A stretch of 64,000 bases of DNA from Suillus spraguei (Eukaryota; Basidiomycota; Agaricomycetes; Boletales; Suillaceae): assembly GCA_016800925.1 (NCBI GenBank), contig JABCPU010000001.1, forward strand, positions 124,001-188,000, written 5' to 3'. This document shows positions 24,319-36,937 of this stretch, in pieces. Position 1 is the first letter of the stretch. Each line of letters starts with the position of its first letter. Under the pieces are notes generated by a model. The model ran no database searches and had not been told where the DNA came from. It worked only from the letters and a program-made list of their open reading frames with translations. Made by a program: the position numbers and the translations under genes.

Positions 24319-26638
24319 GGGGCGGCATTTCAGAAGGCAGTTTGTCGTGAGGAGTGTGCGTTTGCTTGATTCTCAGATACATACTTGCGTTAATTCTGTA
24401 ATATCCGTTTCATTTCACTATCACTTACATACTGCGCATCTATTAGTGGTAGTCGGAGCGCACGATTCAGAGACAATTCAGCGCGATTCAGAGAGGGTTC
24501 AGCGATTCAGTGCGCGATCTGGAGACAACTCAAATTTCGAACCGCGTGAAAATCGCTAGGTATTGAAGCATTCGAGAACAGATCTGTGCTTAGGGGTAGT
24601 ATTCATTCTATACTGCAAGATTAGAGTTGCGTACACATTTATGGTTGCGTATCCTCCCACAATAGTCGGAAACCAATGAACGGACCACGTTGCGGCACGC
24701 ATCAAAGTACGAAGTCAAGGACGTAAGCGATCACCCACATGTCACTCGCTGACTTTGCTTGACACTGAGATGAGCGATAAAGGGTTGCTTTGTCTTCACA
24801 CATAGTATGTGGTGACAGTGATCATGGTTGCGGCACGAGTGCGACGCTGAAGTCAATGAGGTAAAGCTGGAGCCTCGATAATTATGTCACGGTGAATATA
24901 ACTAAATGCGAGTGGATACACTTGAATATGGGAAACCTACAACGATCAAGTTGGTCAGGCGGAGACGTCAGGACCGCACCAACTGCAAATAGTCATTGAT
25001 TGGGGCATAAATTTACAGAAGGGTTGTTGTGCATGGTGTGTCCACAAGCTGTTTATTCACCGACTGGAAAAAATCGTCCAGACGGACCTCGGCAAGAGTA
25101 GGCTTGCTTTGTGCGCCTCGGGTATTGCGATCGTGCCCACACGATGGTCTGCATGATTGGCGAACTGAAGCATGGCGGATTGCTGATATGCCAAGTTTAA
25201 TCAGGGTAGCATGTCGCCGCATTTGCCACACGCGTAAGAGTGTAGATCGTTACACTACAGAGTCCATGAGCAAATCCAACTGGTGTAACCATTTTCTGTT
25301 TCCGGGAGCCGCGGCAAAGAGCTCACTACCGTAAAGCCGTTGTAGATCATAAGCACACTGATATCTTGTGTACGTAGGGTTTCCCGGGCATGCGATAGAT
25401 CTTGGAGGTGCCATCGCTTAGTACCATCGGGATCATGGTTACATAGTAAGCACTCACTACCGAGATTGTACGTCCAGGAACTGCTGCCGGCCTATGATAC
25501 CGAATGACTGCACCATCCCCTCTAATTTACTGGGCAAAACTTGGGAGGGAAGTACGTAGGTTGGATAAATGTGTGAGAATACCTCAGCAAAAATGCATAA
25601 TGTAAAACGAGGGTATCTTGCCCGTCACCGCGTTCTGGCACAACGTGTCAGCCCCGTTAACTTTTATTGAAGAAAACGTCAAACGGTACAAAATAATAAT
25701 TGTCGCGCCCTGATCGTCTTCCTCTGCCGGTGTGCCTTATGTACAACACCTAATGGTCGCGTAGGCAGGGGAGTAGATAAGGCAGATATGAGTCTGTTCT
25801 AAAGTAATGTTGAATGCACGGGGCCCTGTTAGTGTCAAGGAGGTAAGTAAGTATCCGCTGTAGTACAACCGCGGTACTTCGGTCATTTGCAGCCACTGCA
25901 CCCTCCGAACCTAACAGATATAAACATCGTCGGAGAGCTGTTAATTACTACTAGCATGAGATTTATATGATTACTGCAGACACCGTCAGACTTTATAAGG
26001 CCTCTTATCCGACCAAGCTCCGCGGTTTGATTCTACTGTCTGCACAGGTGCGTCCTGTGCTCTTCTCTGTAAACCAGTGCCAACTCTCCTTTTAAGGGAG
26101 TATAACATGATATCAGTGCCTCAAGGATGCGAAATTTTCATATCGAAGCAATCTCAAAGTAATTCCTGGGTTTCATGTATGAGAATCACATGCCCGAGCA
26201 CTGCCCGAGAAGTCATCCGATAGCCTGCGCAATCGCGGCAAAATTCGGATATTCAGGAGGGACCCGTCCTCGGTTGCGGATTCAGGTTTCAATAACGGTT
26301 CAAACGTTCATGTACACACATCCGATAACTTGTCATAGACTGTCATGTCATTTTCGGAGAATACTTCTAGAAGAGCCTAGGTGCAACGAAGTAGTTCCCA
26401 TCTCGTAAGTCAAATGATGATACATGCCTATACGAGCTTGTCTCGGCCTCATTTGATCTTATCTGGACGAAATCAGCTAGTCTGCTTAGTGGACTATACT
26501 AATAGTATCGCGCAGTCAGCGCTCCTGCCGACTGCGTGGCGGTGCCGAGTAACGCCTTAAATTACTACGAACAGCTTCCTCATGGTCAATAGTGCGCCTG
26601 TCTCGGGGTTAGGTTGACCTTCAAGCTTCGCCGCAGTC
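24319..26638. other. 2.3-kb interval without a supported gene
   Basis: Scattered ORFs under 105 codons on both strands, none with introns or recognisable motifs. A short cluster of degenerate GATTCAG repeats lies at 24462-24510 just after the preceding gene. No mobile-element protein remnant was recognised. Confidence 0.45.
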
Positions 26639-27155
26639 ATGAAGTGGTTTCGTCGAAAGAACGAGCAATCTTGGGAGGTTGTAGGTTGCGAGTGTATCGA
26701 TCCTGTGTCAATGATCGATGATGACGATGGTGCGTTGGTATGGTCCTGGGCCTGTGAATCATTTCCCATCCCATCCTAGAACTTGATATCGTGCGTGTCA
26801 GAGATACGGCCACGTGTGGGACGTACATATTTGACCTCGGGAAGCGTCCACCCCAAGGATCCGATTATTGCAGGGCGGTGCTTTTTGCCAGACAGCAGTT
26901 GTTCCAAGAGATAGTGAAGAACAATTACAACACTTTAATTTTGGAAAGGTGAGTAAGTTGAACGTTTACTCCAATAGGAAGTCGTCTGATTACGAACACC
27001 TTGGCAGCTGGACGCTAACTCTCTATCGCAAGGGAAAGTCACATCGTATAGAGGTGCAATATGCGGGGCGACCGGCACACGTGTCAGGTAAAGCGCCACC
27101 GGTTCGCCCTCCACCATTCATGGCTGTCTTGGAGTCGCAGCATCTTTTTTCGTAA
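26639..27155 (+). CDS. Small uncharacterised fungal protein (135 aa)
   Basis: Not assigned to a function. Starts at 26639 (MKWFRRKNEQSWEVVG) and is built from three exons; introns 26730-26779 and 26949-27007 are both in phase and give 136 codons. The middle reads GTYIFDLGKRPPQGSDYC followed by an amphipathic helix (FARQQLFQEIVKNNYNTLIL), and the end is strand-rich: SWTLTLYRKGKSHRIEVQY, GRPAHVSGKAPPVRPPPF. No signal peptide or membrane span. Clean splicing and codon structure argue for a real gene. It may be one of the short lineage-specific cytosolic proteins common in Agaricomycetes; that is an impression, not a search result. Confidence 0.7.
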
Positions 27156-27585
27156 TTTATTGACCACAATTGTATCTGCGGCCGAGAGTCCAGGCCATCA
27201 TATCCCATCGTGTATTTTTTTCTGCCTCATGCTATCCTACCACATCCTTGACATCCTAATTCGTCCATCCTTGCTCTATACGCCTGTTGCTCGCAAGGAA
27301 CATGACTCACCATATCCAGTCCAGAAATGAGAGACTTCGCAAGATGTGACGATCCCAAAGGACTAAGGGGTATCAACGATTCATCGTGCATTACCTCAAG
27401 GAATTTGCAAATGACAACTCTTAATTCTGGTGGCCCCTCGTGGTAGGGTTGTTGCCATCAGTGGGACACCTCGGAAAGCGGAAAGCGGCCGTAGTTCAGC
27501 CCGGCACATATATAATCCGACAGTGTCACAGAATGGCGCCGTAACTGCCAAGATTCTAATAATTACTCTCTTACCTCTCCTACTT
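27156..27585. other. Spacer, nothing distinctive
   Basis: 430 bases between two small plus-strand genes. The frame of the next gene is open backwards to a GTG at 27430 (APRGRVVAISGTPRKAE), but I prefer the ATG starts downstream. It presumably holds a terminator and a promoter. Confidence 0.4.
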
Positions 27586-28204
27586 ATGCCCTTCAAGGAC
27601 ATCCTTTCTTCCCCAATTACCATGGTCCAAGTCTGCAACCGCGCATTCACCAACTTCTATCATAATCACCTTGGTATACAGATACATCACGCCCACAAAA
27701 GTCATACACTGGAGCCAGAATGCATTGAGAGTTCGTCGGGGCCGGCGCGCACACACGCGTGTTTAGAAGGTTTCAAACCAGCAATCGTCGGTCCAAGGGT
27801 AGAACACAAGGACGAGTTTACCTGCAAAGGGGGCGTCGATGCTGGAAGACTTGTCAATCTAGCTCGCAAGGGCTTGTATTCGACAGCAAAGGAGATGGGC
27901 GGTAATGTTCTCCTAGAAGAAAAGTTAGCACATCCTATCTTTGTCCAATTCGCTGCTAACTTACGTCATTAGATGGGACTGCGAGATTCGGCATCCTAGA
28001 TACCAGCACCGCGACCAATTCAAAGTCACAGTGAGTAACCTGTTCCGTGTTAATTAGTACCAAGATCGATCCCTCCCATAGATTCATTATTCAGCCACGG
28101 TGGCTCGATCATGCTGGCCTGATGCACAGAGACCTGTTGAAATTGAAGCAGCAAAAGGTATAAAGGGATTAATGACCGTTATAGATCGTCATCCGGAATT
28201 TTGA
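27586..28204 (+). CDS. Uncharacterised basidiomycete protein (172 aa)
   Basis: Three exons; introns 27924-27972 and 28031-28081 are in phase and the total is 173 codons from the ATG at 27586 (MPFKDILSSPITMVQVC); an alternative start is 27622. The core contains RTHACLEGFKPAIVGPRVEH, then FTCKGGVDAGRLVNLARKGL, and after splicing KWDCEIRHPRYQHRDQFKVT and KGIKGLMTVIDR. Several Cys and a mixed strand/helix pattern suggest a compact globular domain. I recall similar GRLVNLARKALY-type proteins as recurring hypothetical proteins in mushrooms, with no function known to me. Same strand as the preceding small gene. Confidence 0.7.
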
Positions 28205-28476
28205 GAAGAAAATTGTTGTTAATCCACGGACAGCATGGATAATGCTAATGTTGAGTATTGTATTTTTAGCGGTGGGGGCTTCGGCAGACCACTGTATACC
28301 TTAGGTTCAAACTAATAGCAGGAAAAGATGGAAATAGCAAATAGTTATGTAACACCACATCAGTAGTTCATGTATATGACGCACCAACATGATGATAGAA
28401 TGATAGATAGATGATTTCAATGTGAACACATTTCAAGGTTTTCGATACTTGTAGCAAGGATTAAAAGTGGGAAAGT

Positions 28477-29785
28477 TTAGTTTGCCGCCTTCTCGATCTT
28501 GCTAGATGCCCGACTTGCATATCCGGTCCAAGACTGGCAAATATTAATAATCTGCAAAAATCTCGGGCAGATCATGGCTCACTTCATCATACAATGCCAC
28601 ATTTGGGACACCCAATAGCTTCAGTCCTAACCAGAGGACTCCCGCAGTCATACCACTTCCACAAGATGTGGTGATTGGTCGTCTGCCTTGTATGATGGCT
28701 TCCGCGTGATCGCCTACGTGGCTCACTAATGCATTCCGTAAATCAGCAAGGGGTAGGAAAGTGGTGTATTGTACGGATGAATCAGGGATGGTGTGAGTCT
28801 GCAGAAATGCAGTAAATGGTAGGGAAAACGAATGAGGAATGTGACCAGATGGCAGGCCTGGCCGTGGTTCTGGGTCAGTGCCTAGGAATCTACAAGCGTA
28901 AGGAACCGTAAGCTTTGTCTGTAAGGTTCGCCAATAGTTTACTCACCGACCACGGGAACGAGCGTCAATAACGAGCTCGACGGCTGGGTCCGAGTGAAGA
29001 TCCGTAAATGAGTTTGACACCATGTGATCGTAGGCTGTTGGAGGCCGCGAGCTGGAACGACATTGGAGGATAGCAAAAATGAAGTCACTCACACCGTATC
29101 ATTCCCTTATCGAAGACAGGAGTGGGATAGACGGACTTCGTAGCACGAACCGGCGGCTTAGCCTCCATTGGAAAACCCTCTGCCTCCCAACGTGGCAGAC
29201 CTCCGTCGAGGATACTCGATTTCTCGTGGCCAAACGCTCTAAACATGAAGAGTGCACGTGGTGATGAAAATACTCCACAAGTATCATATCTGCGCAATGA
29301 TACAGTTCAAACAATACGCTTTGATGGGAGAAGTGTGAAACCGTACAAAATTACATGAGAAGTAGGCTCGATTCCGAACGCCTCTGTTATTGGAAAGAAA
29401 GAGGATTAGGAAGTGTGATTGGAGTAAGTTTGATCATACCGCAAGCATCGGCAAAATGACGTTCAGTCGGAATCATATGTTTAAGGTCAAGTTCATGGGG
29501 GGAGGATACTTCATCAAGGTCCAAGAACTGCGCACCAGGGACGCGCTTCTCTTGAAACTCCTCATTGGCTCTCCGCGGGGAATTGGGCATGAACCAACTA
29601 GAGTCCAGGATCGACACCTGTTTGGTATCAGTAGAAGGAAGTAACTGCTGCAGCTGCGATGGCGATAACAATAATGGCGTCGACATTGATCTTGAAAAAG
29701 TCCTCTTGACCGTGAAGGAAGTTATCGGGAAATGTTTCCCAGCTGCATTCACGCCATTCCGACTCAGCAAGGCCAGCAGTAACAT
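28477..29785 (-). CDS. TUM1: 3-mercaptopyruvate/thiosulfate sulfurtransferase (Tum1/MPST-like)
   Basis: Two-rhodanese enzyme that moves sulfur from mercaptopyruvate to thiol acceptors, feeding tRNA thiolation and molybdenum-cofactor pathways. N-terminal domain: VSILDSSWFMPNSPRRANEE, IPGAQFLDLDE-like KRVPGAQFLDLDEVSS and YDTHGVFSSPRALFMFRAFG. C-terminal domain: FTDLHSDPAVELVIDARSRG and the active loop TSCGSGMTAGV, whose C-G-S-G-M-T matches mercaptopyruvate sulfurtransferase rather than classic thiosulfate rhodanese (CRKGVT). It ends SWTGYASRASSKIEKAAN. Start 29785 gives a basic targeting peptide; the second Met (29686, MSTPLLLSPSQ) would give a cytosolic form, as in animal MPST. Several short introns; stop TAA 28477-28479. 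Confidence 0.92.
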
Positions 29786-29913
29786 GGCAGTTGAATTTAA
29801 AAGAATAATTTTTGAATTCCCGCCTTGATTTCACCATCTAAGTCCATATTGGGCGTACATACATCGTTCGGTACTGAAACGTCGTCACTGGTCCGTCCAC
29901 TCAAAAGTACGAC
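29786..29913. promoter_or_regulatory. Compact bidirectional promoter (TUM1 / VMA5)
   Basis: 128 bp separate the two start codons, so this DNA must drive both genes. No TATA box is seen on either side. Confidence 0.65.
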
Positions 29914-31497
29914 ATGCCATCCGACCAAAGCACTTGGTTGATCGCAGTACCGCAGGATGGTGATTCCGAGAGTCTCCTACCAGAAATCACAAGCAAGCTT
30001 GCTCAACCTACAAGAATAGCAGAGCTTGGCATTCCCTCATTCAAGGTCTTCATTTCGTACTCATCGGGCTGGGACCAGGCATCTCATGAACCATCGTGTA
30101 GACAGGGACATTAGACTCCCTGATCGCCTTGTCAGAGGAGCTGCCAAAACAAGACGCATTCTTTACGGCCACAATTGCAAAGATTGTAGACACCCTCCGC
30201 AACCTACTGAACAACGACCCGACCAAGCTTACCCAACATGTCCTTGTAAATGAGGGAAGTGTCGACGACTACGTACTTCAGGGCTGGAAGTGGAACGACA
30301 GTCGATATGGGGTACAACGAAGTCTGCGGGAAATGGTCGATGTTCTGAACAAAGTATTTTCGTCCATCACTCCTGCAGGGGAGAATACTCATTTACGCCC
30401 AAGGAAATGGCGTCCATAGACAATGTGATGAAGGCCAAACTAAATAACTACAATATCGTAAAGGGCTCCCTCGTTCAGATGCAGCGCAAGAAAACGTGAG
30501 CATGACATCAACGCATCGCCGTCCAAGCAACACTAACCACTCCTCAACACAGCGGAAACCTCTCCGCACGATCCCTCGTCGGTATAGTATCGAAAGAGGA
30601 CATTATCAAGGACTCTGAATACCTGGAAACATGCCTAGTTGCCGTACCAAAGTGGGTATTCCTACCTCAACGCTTGTCGACTTGAGCGATTCAATATTCA
30701 CCCTAGAATACTGGTAAAGGAATGGAGCCTAAAGTACGAGCGACTGACTAGCATGGTCGTCCCCCGTTCGTCATCGTATGTACCATCTATACTTCCGCGT
30801 AAAGGCTCACATACCCCCTAAAAGACTCATAGCATCAGACAGTGAATATACCCTCTTCGGTGTAGTCATCTTCAAACGAGTACATGACCAGTTCATCCAG
30901 AAATGTCGTGAAAACAAGTGCGTTCTCTTTATCATACTTACACATCCAATAATACCCCAACCAGGTTCATCGTCCGAGATTTCATCTACTCAGAAGAACA
31001 AATAACCAAAGAAGGAGAAGAGCTCGAGATGGCAGATACAACAGAGAAAGAGCTTTGGGTAAGCCAATAACACGCAAAACGGGCCCCTTGTTCTCACCGC
31101 CTTTCACAGACCGAACTTTTAAGGTTATCTCGGACCAATTTCTCCGAGTCCTTCCAGATCCTCGTGCATCTCAAGATTCTTCGGCTATTTGTCGAGAGCG
31201 TGCTTCGGTACGGTCTACCCGCAAATTACCTTGGCCTTGCTATCAGGGTGAATTGCGTTCCACCGTATCTGAATCGGCTTCGTACTAAAAAATTACTATT
31301 TCCCTTAGCCCGAACCAAAGTACACCAAGAAGACCTTCTCAGTACTCACGAACCACCTCAGCTACCTCAGCCCCCGCTCCTCGGGCCGTGCCCGGAAACA
31401 AAACACAGCCGACGAGTTTGCAGGAGAATACCAGTCTTTAATGGAACAAGAATTCTTTGATTTCGTCTTGTACGAAGTACCATGGATCGTGCTCTAA
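29914..31497 (+). CDS. VMA5: V-type proton ATPase subunit C
   Basis: Peripheral-stalk subunit that holds V1 to V0 and is released during reversible disassembly; acts on vacuolar and other acidic membranes. Start 29914 gives [18 protein letters not shown]. After intron 30046-30101 it continues [20 protein letters not shown], then [58 protein letters not shown] and [20 protein letters not shown], ending [17 protein letters not shown] and [13 protein letters not shown]. These are consecutive signatures of the subunit C fold. Several introns; stop TAA 31495-31497. Convergent with the KH gene. Confidence 0.93.
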
Positions 31498-31897
31498 TAC
31501 TGCCCAAAGACCAACTTAAATAGTTCTATTAGTGGAAGGATAACAATATGACCAGCCCACTACTGTAGAAATATCATTCGATGTAATGTACAAAAGAATT
31601 GGGAGTGAGTGAACAGCAACCACCTATAGGACACAGAGCAGCGGAACCGATAAACAACTAGATCGAGTGCTAGCGTTGATTGTAGATGAGAAAAAGACAA
31701 AAAAGAAAAAAAAAACATCAATGTGGGTTCGATTGCGTGATATCAGTCATGATAAGTGCGAGATGTGGGGAGGGAAGATCTCCTGGTACATTTTGAATAG
31801 ATCCTGTGCTGGATAGTCCCTAGGCAGAGTAGACTGAGGCTGATTTGCGATCGCGTGCGAGCGACAGCAGATGAAGCAAAAAAAAAAAATGCAGCAG
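31498..31897. terminator. Convergent 3' spacer
   Basis: 400 bases between the stops of VMA5 (plus) and the KH gene (minus), so both transcripts must terminate here. A-rich runs occur at about 31690-31713 and 31879-31889. No ORF of interest. Confidence 0.4.
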
Positions 31898-34800
31898 TTA
31901 CAATCCGAGGTTCGACATCACCCTGGAAACCTCATCAACAACATCAGCATCACTCCTCATCGCAGCACGCTGTGACGACGAGCCAATGACAGCTGATGAC
32001 CGCGGACCATACACGCTCGGGAACGACGGCGCTGTAGCACTCGTCGGACTTGAATCCCCACCCGTGCCTCCGCCTATAGACGTTGTAGGCGACTCAGGCT
32101 GCGGGAGTCTATTGCTCGCCTCCGTGATACGAGAGAGCGAATACGTGAGGTCGAGTGATTGCGCCCGGTTCTGTAACGATCGGGGCTTGTTGATCTGTTC
32201 CTTAATTTTTGACTCGAGCAGCGAGTCTGAGCCGCGCTTGAGCGCGTCTTCGGTATTTCGTGGTCGTGTAGTCATCCCCGTGCCCTAGGTTTTTGTCATT
32301 AAGGGTTTGAGACCGGAGATAGAGGACTCACGATCGGGGGTAACGGTGTCCAGCAGTCGAGGCCCGTTCCTGGCGGACCATATGTTGATTGAGAGTCCTC
32401 ATGCTCCTCCAGATCGTATATGTATGCAGGGGCATTGAACAATGCTTTCACATCTGGTGATGAATTTGCCATCCTCAGCCTCCGGTCGCCCAGTATCTCC
32501 GAACGTGTAAGTTCAACCGATTCTATAAAATCAGGACCTAAATAAATAAACAAATCGGTCAAAGACTCACCATGCCTCCTTGCAGTCGATAACACCTTGC
32601 TATCGAAGTGCGGGAACGCCTCCGCGAACGAATCACCCCGTTTATGCGTATGAGCCGTGGGCGACGGGTACACATGGACATTATGGTTCAGCAGGAACTG
32701 TTCCAACATCTCCCTTGCCGCGAGCAAGAAATCCGAATTGCTCCTCTGACAATGGAACTTGAACGAGTACTCGCCAATGTCTCCGACTACGCTGGAGGAC
32801 GACGCAGAGGCGCCGTTGGTGGTGCTCGGCGTAGGTGCTTTGACGTTCGGGGTGATAATCACTTGGAACTCGCGCTTGATGCGCTCCACGAAAGTTATGA
32901 AATCGGTGGATGTGCAGACTTTGGGAAGATCTGCGCTGGGCGGGACAGCCATGTCTGCTTCGAAAGGGACGTGTTCCTGCTTTGACGTCAGAACCAGACT
33001 CAACAGGATGTGCAACACGCACCAGCAACATCGCAGCAGCAATCTGTACCTGACTCTCAGGGCCAAAGATTGTTACAACATCCGAAGCCGTCTCCTTGTC
33101 AGGGAATCGTACGCGCGAGTTGGTCTTCGTCTCGATGTCGTGTATGAAGATTGCTTTCTCGCCAAGCAGCGCGCGGTGGTATCGCCGGGGAATCGATAGC
33201 GTCTCGTTCACATAGTCCTTGTCCTGCGCCACGTCAGCACCCACCTCCCAGATGCCAAAAGTGAAGGGATGGAATATGAATAAAGGGAAAGAAGGGGACA
33301 AACGGGTGATGGGTAAAGCCGGACGCACCTTCGGATTCACGATCTCCATCACTGACTGCTTCAGGTTCTCCAAATTAATTGCATTCTTCGAGGGCGTCCT
33401 TGCCACGACATTGTCCTCATTGTCATTGTACCCTCCCAAGCAGCAAATTCTTCCGCGTTGCTAAACTTGACATACACCCCATACTTTTTCATTATCCGCT
33501 GAATATTCCGCCCGCCAATGCCGATGATACGCTTGTGATACGCTTCGGGTACATGGAAAGATATCTCGGCCGGAAGCTCTTCTTGCAAGAGAGTGAGACC
33601 GGTGAGTACGGATGCGTCATTGCCAGAAACATCAATAAGGAAGTTGTGATCGTTGAATGTTTCAAATTTGATCTTGACATTCGTCGTCTGCATTATTTTG
33701 TTGATCTTGCCGTTCTTCTTCCCCGAGATAAATTCTCGGTGCTCATTGGCTAGTTCGACTTGGAAGCGAATCTCATGGTGGAATGCCTGCATTGTCTTAG
33801 CGCACGCTCAACTTGAGTGAGGGAATAAGGCGCACCTTGACAATGTCCAATTCTAGAATCATATTCACCGCAGCACGTACCTCATACTCTAGGCCATGCA
33901 TCTCGAAGCACATGCTCTTGAACACGACTTCCGCACCAGTCGTGAGTGAGATTTGTTTCAGGAGGGTGGTCACTTGGGAAGAGTTGAGGGTTGTAGGCGG
34001 GAGGAGGACGTTGAACTGGATGGGTAAGAGCCAAAAGGAGGCGACGTAGTATTGGCAGGCCTAGAGTCCAAGATGTAGATATGAAATAAGAAGAGAAAGG
34101 AGACGCACGAGTTGCATTATAGACCGAATTGTCCGCTGCACGTTCACACGCTGGTCTCCGAAGACGGTGATGAGGCTGGCGGAGCTACCTATGGGCGGGA
34201 ATTGGACAAAAGTGGCATTGTCGCTCATGATAGACTTGAGGTCTTCTGCTCGGTCGAGGACCATCCAGTCGAGTTTGCGAGGGACAATGACGGTGTCCCG
34301 AGAGATGACAGATTTTCTCTGTTCAAAAGTTAGAAAAGAAGAACGGAAGGGATGGTGAGAGATGGACCTTGTTGACGGACAACTGGTACAACATGTCCCT
34401 CGCCCTTTGCACTCCAAAGAACTCTCCTGTTATCCATATGATGTTCTGACCCTGGGAGACCGCAGGTGTAGGGGTCGTATTTTGAATGATAACAGGACCT
34501 ACCAATGCCTGCAATGGGGAAGGGAAGTAGATGTTTGTGGCGGTCTCTTCCTGGATGCTCTGGAGAACGTGTCTCTTGCGACCTGCGACGATGGCATGGA
34601 GCTTGTGGTCGATTTCACACATTTCTGAATGAAGACCGCTCTAGGTGTATTTATAGGTGAGTTCATGGTGGACATGAGAAGGAAAGGGGATTGACGGACG
34701 AGTTCGTCTAGCATGACCAATAAACGGACCCTTGCTAATTCCGTGGCATCGCCTTGACCAGTGATGACGAGTTCGCATACTCGTTCTGTTTCGAGACCGC

Positions 34801-35303
34801 TCCAACCTGCACTATTTACGCCATCTGGGGGAGTTCGACTGCTTAGAGTAAGAGGAGAGTTTACTACAGCGATGTGAGCGAGAGTAGCGCCTGCGATGTC
34901 GTCTAGTTTGCGACGGACGTCGGGTTTGAGGGTTGGTTTAGAGGAAGGAGCGTCTAGGATATCAGCGCGTGCGACTTTGATTGCTGTGCGATGCTGTGCG
35001 GAAGATGAGATTGGGACGATTGAAGAGGGGGAGAGAGACGGACCTGAACGGGACAGTCCTTAAGTAGCATACCACGGGCAGCCATGACTGCTGGTAAGGA
35101 CCAGATATGTAAAAGTTTGAACCGCGGTGAGTGTGGTCCGCTAGTAGATAAGAAATGTGTAGGTTGTGGATGGACATTGCGTGGATGGCGAGTTTGTCTA
35201 CATCTTCTGGAGGTGCAGGGTCTGGCGGGAGAGAATTTGGAAACTCTGAATGAGCATGGCGTGTACGACGTGGATGAGTGAAGGAAGTTGAGTAAATGTC
35301 CAT
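31898..35303 (-). CDS. Multi-KH-domain RNA-binding protein
   Basis: Cytoplasmic RNA-binding architecture resembling Bicaudal-C/vigilin-type proteins and yeast YLL032C; the target RNA is unknown. KH modules seen in order: KLHAIVAGRKRHVLQSIQEE (about 34610-34550); a degenerate one around RDTVIVPRKLDWMVLDRAED; a region with FMKVKI-like KIKFETFNDHNFLIDVSG; a canonical KH with GxxG in HKRIIGIGGRNIQRIMKKYG (about 33525); and another in YHRALLGEKAIFIHDIETKT with weak GEKA. The C-terminal part is low complexity, ending MSNLGL at TAA 31898-31900. I place the start at 35303 (MDIYSTSFTHPRRTRHAH), but the small exons between about 35180 and 34990 could not be joined with certainty; an exon reading GMLLKDCPVQ is expected there. 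At least eight introns. Confidence 0.8.
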
Positions 35304-35563
35304 TGTTGTTGTAGAGAGAAGGAGAGAGAGAGGAGTAAGAGGGGTATGTTTCTGAAATTTAATAGGAGGGGGTATCCCGGCGCACAAAAAAGAATATTAA
35401 TACCAAGTTGAACTTGAATTCTGATTTAAACTGGTATCACGCTGTGCGTCGAGAAAAGAAAGAAAAAGAAAGAAGAACAAAAGTTTTGAGAGTTGAGGTG
35501 AACGATGAAGACGACGACGTTGAAAACCCGCTGGGTTTCAATTTTATATAAAATTACAAAGAG

Positions 35564-36937
35564 TCACTGCACAGACCAACGACTAAGTACTATCGAATAA
35601 ATTTTGTTTCCTATAGTATTAAAATGCTTGTAGGGTTCTAAAGCTGACAACTTTTCACCACATAAATTACAAAAATGTTGCTTGCACTTTATGCAAGTCA
35701 TCTATGTTATTTAATTTATTAAAAGGGGGATTCACAGAAGAAGTCAAATCACACTCACATGATTACACCCCACACTCTTCTCCACTTGAACCCCGCATCC
35801 AGGACACTCCGTACAATTTCTTGAAATCCACTCACGGTTCTTTCGTTCCAAAATAAGTCTCTTAACTTTCTTTTTACCCCACCACCTCTCAATCTCAACT
35901 CGTCTACCATCTCCCTTTGCCAATCCCATATACTCCATCACAAACGGCTCCGTCACACACTTCGTCATACACTCCACGATTGGTCCATGCCACGTCCGTC
36001 TACAACACGCACAAAACACATACTCACACCTTGGACACGTTCGTAACCTCCCCCACCCGATCTCATCCTCCTCTTCCGGACTCGGCACAGCCGTCTGGCA
36101 AGACGTTACAGGACAACGCACCATCCCAGGATCCCGTTCGAACGCCCTCTTTTCTCTAAGCCACTTCCACCTCTTCCTCTACAACCACTCTTGCTACGTC
36201 CTCCTCCCCAGCCTCATGTCCCGTTTTCACGCACGCGGGATCAGGGCACCCGACACGACCGATATCCCCATCCCTTATGCACGATCCCCAGAAATCCAAT
36301 AAACATGAATGGCAGAATATATGGGTGCATCCAAGTCGTATGCAATCCCTTCCTTTGCGTGCAGACAAACAGATCGCGCAGGGAAACGATGTTTCAGCGA
36401 ATGCCGTATCTTGAGTGTGGGTGTTGTAGGATTCAAGTAGCGGAAGGAGCGTCGAAGGTGACGGTTTGATTATCATAATGTCCCTCGACTCAATGAACTC
36501 TGCTCCGCTGATGAACGCTACCCAAGCATACAAAACCCCTTGCGAATCGTGCGTCTACATCCCAGCGAGCTGCATCTCCAGGTCACTGCTGGAATACCAT
36601 CCATGCGTGCATGTCAGGGACGTAACACACGGCGACGCACATAATGGATAATTCGGTGGAAGCATCAATGCAACCAAGAAAGGCGGCAGCGCGGTAAGCG
36701 GCCTCGTAGCGTGAGACTGACTTTGAGGTGATGCGGAAGAAACAATAATCACACTCCGTGCAGGTGAAAGTTCTACCGGGATCTCTAGCTTGATCATACG
36801 TCCAGATGGTCCAGCAATGTTGGATATACATACGTCTGGGTAGATTGACGGCTCGTTCAGTATCCATTAGCTCTTTCGATTCCGTACTTTTACTCGGAAC
36901 AGACCTTTAGTACTTCCCACTCCTCTTCTTGCATCAT
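35564..36937 (-). pseudogene. RWD-RBR E3 ubiquitin ligase (RNF14/Itt1-like) with two frame lesions
   Basis: Minus strand: start 36937 gives MMQEEEWEVLK; two short introns lead into the RWD domain (SIYPD, LEIPVELSPARSVIIV, LPPFLVALMLPPNYPL). RING1 follows (FPCAICLSARKGRDC, CTHIFCHSC), then IBR (LRTCPRCEYVFCACCRRTWH) and RING2 (CTECPGCGVQVEKSVGC), whose second half lies beyond an intron ending at an acceptor about 35688 and includes TCIKCKQHFCNLCGEKL and the RNF14-type EPYKHFN. The catalytic RING2 Cys is present. Lesion 1: an in-frame TAG at 36555-36557 where RWD proteins carry Trp (LAGM-stop-THDSQGVLYAW). Lesion 2: the frame shifts by one between RING1 and IBR near 36150, and no phase-correct intron that keeps the RING1 zinc ligands fixes it. 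Either a young pseudogene or sequence error. Confidence 0.75.

Noticed and set aside
32681..33439. Long ORFs in other frames over the KH gene
   Set aside because: They are shadows that read through introns; the KH frame carries conserved GxxG motifs.
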